Origin: Mycobacterium sp. IS-1590 | Lineage (GTDB): Bacteria; Actinomycetota; Actinomycetes; Mycobacteriales; Mycobacteriaceae | Length of the DNA stretch: 64,000 nt | Direction: 5' to 3' | NCBI RefSeq assembly: GCF_001500025.1 | Contig: NZ_LQIW01000045.1 | Location: 62,001-126,000 of the forward strand | Part shown: positions 60,154 through 64,000 of the stretch, piece after piece | Numbering within the stretch: position 1 is the stretch's first letter | Layout: each line of letters starts with the position of its first letter | The notes under the pieces: model-generated | The model's input: only the letters and a program-made list of their open reading frames with translations | What the model was told of the DNA's origin: nothing | The model's database searches: none | Program-made: the position numbers and the translations under genes

Positions 60154-61452
60154 ATGCCTAGTGATACCCGCCGACGCGTCGCCATCCTCGGTGGCAACCG
60201 AATTCCTTTCGCCCGCTCCGATGGCGCCTACGCCAGCGCGTCGAACCAGGACATGTTCACCGCCGCGCTGGGCGGCCTGATCGAACGCTTCAGCCTCGAG
60301 GGGGAGACGCTCGGCGCGGTGATCGGTGGGGCCGTGCTCAAGCACAGCCGCGACTTCAACCTGATCCGCGAGTGCGTGCTCGGCAGCGCGCTGTCGTCGT
60401 ACACGCCGGCGTTCGACATCCAGCAGGCGTGCGGCACCGGCCTGCAGGCGACCATCTCCGCGGCCGACGGCATCGCCGCGGGACGCTACGAGGTAGCCGC
60501 GGCCGGCGGTGTCGACACCGCGTCGGACGCGCCGATCGCGCTCAGCGACGACCTTCGCCGCACGCTGCTGGGACTGCGCCGCGCGAAGTCGAACGTCGAC
60601 CGGCTCAAGCTCGTGGGCAAACTGCCCGCCTCGTTGGGCATCCAGATCCCGGTCAACAGCGAGCCTCGCACCGGTATGTCGATGGGTGAGCACGCCGCCG
60701 TCACCGCCAAGGAGATGGGCATCAAGCGCGTCGACCAGGACGAGTTGGCCGCCGCGAGTCACCGCAACATGAGCGCCGCCTACGACCGCGGCTTCTTCGA
60801 CGATCTCGTCACGCCGTTCCTGGGCGTGTACCGCGACAACAATCTGCGCGCCGACTCCTCGGCAGAGAAACTCGCCAAGCTCAAGCCGGTGTTCGGGGTG
60901 CGTAACGGCGACGCGACGATGACGGCGGGTAACTCCACGCCGCTGACCGACGGCGCTTCGGTGTCCCTGCTGGCGACCGACGAGTGGGCCTCGGCGCATG
61001 GCATCGAGCCGCTTGCCTACTTCGTCGACGCGGAGACCGCCGCAGTGGACTACGTCAACGGCAAGGACGGGTTGCTGATGGCGCCGACGTACGCGGTGCC
61101 GCGGCTGCTGGCCCGCAACGGGCTGAGCCTGCAGGACTTCGACTTCTACGAAATCCACGAGGCGTTCGCATCGGTGGTCCTCGCGCACCTGCAGGCGTGG
61201 GAGTCCGAGGAGTACTGCAAGGAACGCCTCGGTTTGGATGCCGCGCTGGGGTCGGTCGACCGGTCGAAGCTCAACGTCAACGGGTCGTCGTTGGCCGCGG
61301 GCCATCCGTTCGCCGCGACCGGCGGGCGGATCGTGTCGCAGTTAGCCAAGCAGCTAGCCGAGAAGAAGAAAGAGACCGGTCAACCGGTGCGTGGGCTGAT
61401 CTCGATCTGCGCGGCCGGCGGGCAGGGTGTCGCGGCCATTCTGGAGGCCTGA
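60154..61452 (+). CDS. fadA2: FadA2, acetyl-CoA acetyltransferase (thiolase)
   Basis: 432 residues. Thiolase catalytic residues: nucleophile Cys93 (QQACGTGLQA), His in NEIHEAFA-type motif (YEIHEAFA), the GHPFAATGGR motif and the second Cys (SICAAGGQGVA). Cleaves 3-ketoacyl-CoA in beta-oxidation. In M. tuberculosis Rv0243, divergent from fabG4, with fadE5 nearby on the other strand. Leaderless mRNA likely. Confidence 0.94.
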   Translation: MPSDTRRRVAILGGNRIPFARSDGAYASASNQDMFTAALGGLIERFSLEGETLGAVIGGAVLKHSRDFNLIRECVLGSALSSYTPAFDIQQACGTGLQATISAADGIAAGRYEVAAAGGVDTASDAPIALSDDLRRTLLGLRRAKSNVDRLKLVGKLPASLGIQIPVNSEPRTGMSMGEHAAVTAKEMGIKRVDQDELAAASHRNMSAAYDRGFFDDLVTPFLGVYRDNNLRADSSAEKLAKLKPVFGVRNGDATMTAGNSTPLTDGASVSLLATDEWASAHGIEPLAYFVDAETAAVDYVNGKDGLLMAPTYAVPRLLARNGLSLQDFDFYEIHEAFASVVLAHLQAWESEEYCKERLGLDAALGSVDRSKLNVNGSSLAAGHPFAATGGRIVSQLAKQLAEKKKETGQPVRGLISICAAGGQGVAAILEA

Positions 61453-61609
61453 CCAGCCCGGCAGGCCTGAAAGAAAATACTGACGGCAGCGTGTAACACC
61501 CCCCGGAACCGCACCGATACACCGGATAGCTCCGTGCTGCCGTCTGACCCCCCGACCCGACGGCAGTACGGGGCTCTTGACGTTCTGGCGCCCATGCTTC
61601 GATGGTGGG

Positions 61610-62542
61610 GTGCAGATCAGCGTCGCCCTCACCGGACTCATCACCGACGCCGACGGCCGCTCACCGCTCGACGGCGTCCTGGCGAAACTGACGTCGTTAC
61701 GCGACGAGGGGTTTCGCAGGGTGTGGATGGCGCAGCTGCCCTACGACCCCGACCTGTTGACGATCCTGGCCGTTGCGTTCCGCGAGATCGACACCATCGA
61801 GGTCGCGTCGGGCGTCATCCCCATCCAGGTCCAGCACCCCACCCAGCTGGCGCAGCGCGCGTTGACACTGAACGCCATCGCCGGCGGCCGCTTCACCCTC
61901 GGCATCGGGCTGAGCCATCGCATGGTGACCGAAGGGGTATGGGGCGTCTCCTACGACAAGCCGGTGCGGCAGATGCGCGAATACCTCGACGCGCTGCTGC
62001 CCCTGCTGGCAGGTGAGCCCGCGGACGCCTCCGGGGACTTCTGGACCACCCGAGGCTCGCTGAAGGTGCCCGGCGCCCCGCGGCCAGACGTTTACCTCGC
62101 GGCGCTGGGCCCGCAGATGCTGCGGCTTGCCGGTCGGCGCAGCGCCGGGACGATGACGTGGATGACCGGCCCCAAGACTCTGGCCGACCACGTGGTCCCG
62201 ACCCTGCGCGGGGCCGCGGTGGAGGCAGGCCGCGACGAGGGCTCGGTTCGTGTGGTGGCGTCGTTGCCGATCAGCGTCACCGACGACGTCGACGCCGCCC
62301 GGGCCAGAGCCGCCGACGAGTTCGCGATCTACGGGCAGCTGCCGTCGTACCGAGCGATGCTCGACCGCGAGGGCTTCGCCGAGCCTGCGGACGCCGCGAT
62401 CATCGGCGACGAGGAGACGGTGGCGCAGCGGCTCGACGAACTGAGCGCCGCGGGCGTCGACGAGTTCGTCGCCAGCGTCTTCGACGCCGATCCCGAGGCG
62501 CGTGCGCGCACCCGGGCGCTGCTGCGAGCCAAGGGCGACTGA
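61610..62542 (+). CDS. LLM-class (F420-dependent) oxidoreductase
   Basis: 310 residues from GTG at 61610. Luciferase-like TIM barrel: N-terminal DEGFRRVWMAQLPYDPDLLTILAVAFREIDTIEVASGVIPIQVQHPTQLAQRALTLN and RFTLGIGLSHRMVTEGVWG, the pattern of mycobacterial F420-dependent enzymes such as hydroxymycolate dehydrogenase or reductases. Substrate unknown. The 157-bp gap after fadA2 holds the imperfect repeats GACGGCAGC (61482-61490) and GCTGCCGTC (61536-61544), possibly a terminator stem. Confidence 0.86.
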   Translation: MQISVALTGLITDADGRSPLDGVLAKLTSLRDEGFRRVWMAQLPYDPDLLTILAVAFREIDTIEVASGVIPIQVQHPTQLAQRALTLNAIAGGRFTLGIGLSHRMVTEGVWGVSYDKPVRQMREYLDALLPLLAGEPADASGDFWTTRGSLKVPGAPRPDVYLAALGPQMLRLAGRRSAGTMTWMTGPKTLADHVVPTLRGAAVEAGRDEGSVRVVASLPISVTDDVDAARARAADEFAIYGQLPSYRAMLDREGFAEPADAAIIGDEETVAQRLDELSAAGVDEFVASVFDADPEARARTRALLRAKGD

Positions 62543-62592
62543 GCAGAAATTCACCCCTGGTGTGATCGAGAACACAGGCGTACGATCGGTCG

Positions 62593-62698
62593 CACGACGG
62601 GTTCGGGAGTGGCTATTCCGAAGAGTCGGCAAGGGTTGAAAGCCGACCGCGCGAGACTGATGTGACGCACCTAGTTTGCCCTCCCGAGCCCGCCTTTT
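62593..62698 (+). ncRNA. F6-like small RNA
   Basis: In M. tuberculosis the sRNA F6 (ncRv10243) is transcribed from the fadA2-fadE5 interval on the plus strand. Here the equivalent non-coding gap has a TACGAT box (62581-62586), a perfect hairpin GTCGGC/GCCGAC (62625-62630, 62642-62647), TTCGG/CCGAA (62602-62606, 62618-62622), and a long-range helix of CGGGTTCGGGAG (62598-62609) with CTCCCGAGCCCG (62681-62692, one G-U pair) ending in TTTT at 62695-62698. The roughly 105-nt length fits F6. Ends are inferred. Identity is from locus and structure, not from an alignment. Confidence 0.6.
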
Positions 62699-62714
62699 AT
62701 GTCTTGCAACCCAT

Positions 62715-62751
62715 ACAAAACGCCCCCGGGAAGAGTCCGGGGGCGTTTTGT
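62715..62751. terminator. Strong bidirectional intrinsic terminator
   Basis: Perfect 15-bp stem (62715-62729 with 62737-62751), 7-nt loop, with A-run and T-run at the stem ends, so it can stop transcription of the LLM/F6 strand and of fadE5 coming from the right. Confidence 0.9.
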
Positions 62752-62771
62752 CGAACAGGGCGGCAGAAGGC

Positions 62772-64000
62772 TTAGAAGGCCGCCTCGTCGAGTTCCATCA
62801 CCTCGTTGTCGAGGTTCTCGATGATCTGACGCGTGCTGGTGAGCATCGGCAGGAAGTTCTTCGCGAAGAACGACGCCACCGCGACCTTGCCCTCGTAGAA
62901 GGCGCGGTCGTCGCCGGTGACACCCGCATCGAGCTTGTCGACGGCCACCGCGGCGTGCTGCTGCAGCAGCCAGCCGATGACCAGGTCGCCGACGCTCATC
63001 AGGAAGCGCACCGAGCCCAGGCCGACCTTGTACAGCTCGGTCGAGTTCTCCTGCGCCGCCATCAGGTAGCCGGTGAGCGAGGCGGCCATCGCCTGGACGT
63101 CCTCCAGCGCGGTGGCCAGCAGCGCACGCTCGGCCTTGAGCCGCCCGTTGCCCGACTCGTTCTTGACGAACTGTTCGATCTGGCCGGCCACGTGCGCCAG
63201 CGCCACACCCTTGTCGCGGACGATCTTGCGGAAGAAGAAGTCCTGCGCCTGGATGGCCGTGGTGCCCTCATACAGCGAGTCGATCTTGGCGTCACGGATG
63301 TACTGCTCGATCGGGTAGTCCTGCAGGAAGCCCGAGCCACCGAGGGTCTGCAGGCTCTCGGTCAGCTTGGCGTAGGCCTGCTCGGAGCCGACACCCTTGA
63401 CGATCGGCAGCAGCAGGTCGTTCACGCGGGCCGCGAGCTCGGCGTCCACCTCGTGCACGGCCTTGGCCACCGCGGCGTCCTGGTAGGTCGCCGTGTAGAG
63501 GTACAGCGCGCGCAGACCCTCGGCGTAGGCCTTCTGGGTCATCAGCGAACGACGCACGTCCGGGTGGTGCGTGATGGTCACGCGCGGAGCCGTCTTGTCG
63601 GTCATCTGGGTCATGTCGGCGCCCTGCACACGCTCCTTGGCGTACTCGAGCGCGTTGAGGTAGCCCGTCGACAGGGTGGCGATCGCCTTGGTGCCCACCA
63701 TCATTCGGGCCTGCTCGATGACGTCGAACATTTGCGCGATGCCGTCGTGCACCTCACCGACAAGCCAACCCACGGCCGGCGTGCCGTGCTGCCCCAGGGA
63801 CAGCTCACAGGTGGCCGAGACCTTCAGGCCCATCTTGTGCTCGACGTTGGTGACGAAGACACCGTTGCGCTCGCCGGGCTCGCCGGTCTCCGGGTCGAAG
63901 TGGTACTTCGGCACGAAGAACAGCGACAGGCCCTTGGTGCCCGGGCCTGCGCCCTCGGGGCGGGCCAGCACCAGGTGCATGATGTTCTCGAACAGGTCGT
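62772..64000 (-). CDS. fadE5: Acyl-CoA dehydrogenase FadE5 (5-prime end outside window)
   Basis: C-terminal 408 residues of a protein of about 610; roughly 203 N-terminal residues lie beyond the right edge. Segments HKMGLKVSATCELSLGQHG, GGSGFLQDYPIEQYIRD and SLYEGTTAIQAQDFF (catalytic Glu in YEGTT) are intact, and the protein ends VMELDEAAF. Mycobacterial FadE5 oxidises medium- and long-chain acyl-CoAs and is at this locus beside fadA2. Clear paralogue of the complete gene at 37960-39795. Confidence 0.94.
   Translation of the reverse strand, partial: DLFENIMHLVLARPEGAGPGTKGLSLFFVPKYHFDPETGEPGERNGVFVTNVEHKMGLKVSATCELSLGQHGTPAVGWLVGEVHDGIAQMFDVIEQARMMVGTKAIATLSTGYLNALEYAKERVQGADMTQMTDKTAPRVTITHHPDVRRSLMTQKAYAEGLRALYLYTATYQDAAVAKAVHEVDAELAARVNDLLLPIVKGVGSEQAYAKLTESLQTLGGSGFLQDYPIEQYIRDAKIDSLYEGTTAIQAQDFFFRKIVRDKGVALAHVAGQIEQFVKNESGNGRLKAERALLATALEDVQAMAASLTGYLMAAQENSTELYKVGLGSVRFLMSVGDLVIGWLLQQHAAVAVDKLDAGVTGDDRAFYEGKVAVASFFAKNFLPMLTSTRQIIENLDNEVMELDEAAF

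Noticed and set aside
1..64000. CRISPR arrays, insertion sequences, tRNA genes, prophage or defence systems
   Set aside because: No spaced direct repeats, transposase motifs, tRNA cloverleaf or known defence-protein motifs were found on either strand.

Overview
This is a GC-rich actinobacterial chromosome segment that I assign to a fast-growing mycobacterium (Mycolicibacterium type). The evidence is the gene set and its order: mmpL3, trmB, a GTP-dependent PEP carboxykinase, fadD4/fadE3, lipC, a WS/DGAT wax-ester synthase, echA1, an Rv0223c-like aldehyde dehydrogenase, aftD, lpqI, htdX-fabG4, fadA2 and fadE5. From memory this matches M. tuberculosis Rv0204c-Rv0244c and the corresponding M. smegmatis region. 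I cannot name the species. I see no rRNA, tRNA, CRISPR array, insertion sequence, phage gene or plasmid function; this is vertically inherited core chromosome with lineage-specific blocks.

Layout. (1) 1-10.7 kb: a truncated M23-type lipoprotein, a multi-pass flippase-like protein, an AI-2E family permease, MmpL3 (trehalose monomycolate flippase) with an unusual membrane-domain insertion, a NYN-domain protein, TrmB and a pair of dynamin-like GTPase proteins. (2) 10.8-15.4 kb: PckG, then the FadD4-crotonase pair; two TTGAC-N4-GTCAA palindromes and a very strong hairpin lie around pckG. (3) 15.4-25.3 kb: GntR regulator, FadE3, double-hotdog hydratase-like protein, CaiB-like CoA transferase, amidohydrolase, LipW-like hydrolase, a small [3Fe-4S] ferredoxin, a cysteine-bearing HTH regulator and a double-length FadE. 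(4) 25.4-34.5 kb: LipC, wax-ester synthase, another hydrolase, a KstR-box-preceded acyltransferase, a receptor Ser/Thr kinase followed by a membrane pseudokinase, EchA1 and small proteins. (5) 34.6-41.3 kb: arylamine N-acetyltransferase, AraC/DinB-type protein, DHFR-like reductase, TetR, a FadE5-type paralogue and a KstR-box aldehyde dehydrogenase. (6) 41.3-57.2 kb: an envelope cluster (methyltransferase, GT4, GT-C-like protein, DUF3068 PgfA/LmcA, acyltransferase, acyl-CoA ligase, phosphotriesterase-like lactonase, MFS exporter, AftD, DUF2613 peptide, LpqI). (7) 57.3-64 kb: TetR, HtdX-FabG4, divergent FadA2, an LLM oxidoreductase, an F6-like small RNA, a strong bidirectional terminator and the 3-prime part of fadE5.

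Functionally the window combines fatty-acid and sterol-type acyl-CoA metabolism (acyl-CoA synthetases, dehydrogenases, crotonases, thiolase, ketoreductase, hydratase) with assembly of the mycolate and arabinan layers of the envelope. Genes are tightly packed, several convergent pairs overlap at their 3-prime ends, and at least eight genes have a TANNNT -10 box 6-7 nt before the start codon, which predicts leaderless transcripts. The most unusual features are the DUF4190-like insertion inside MmpL3, the kinase/pseudokinase pair, and several clear regulatory palindromes. Comparisons with M. tuberculosis and M. smegmatis are from memory, not from a search.
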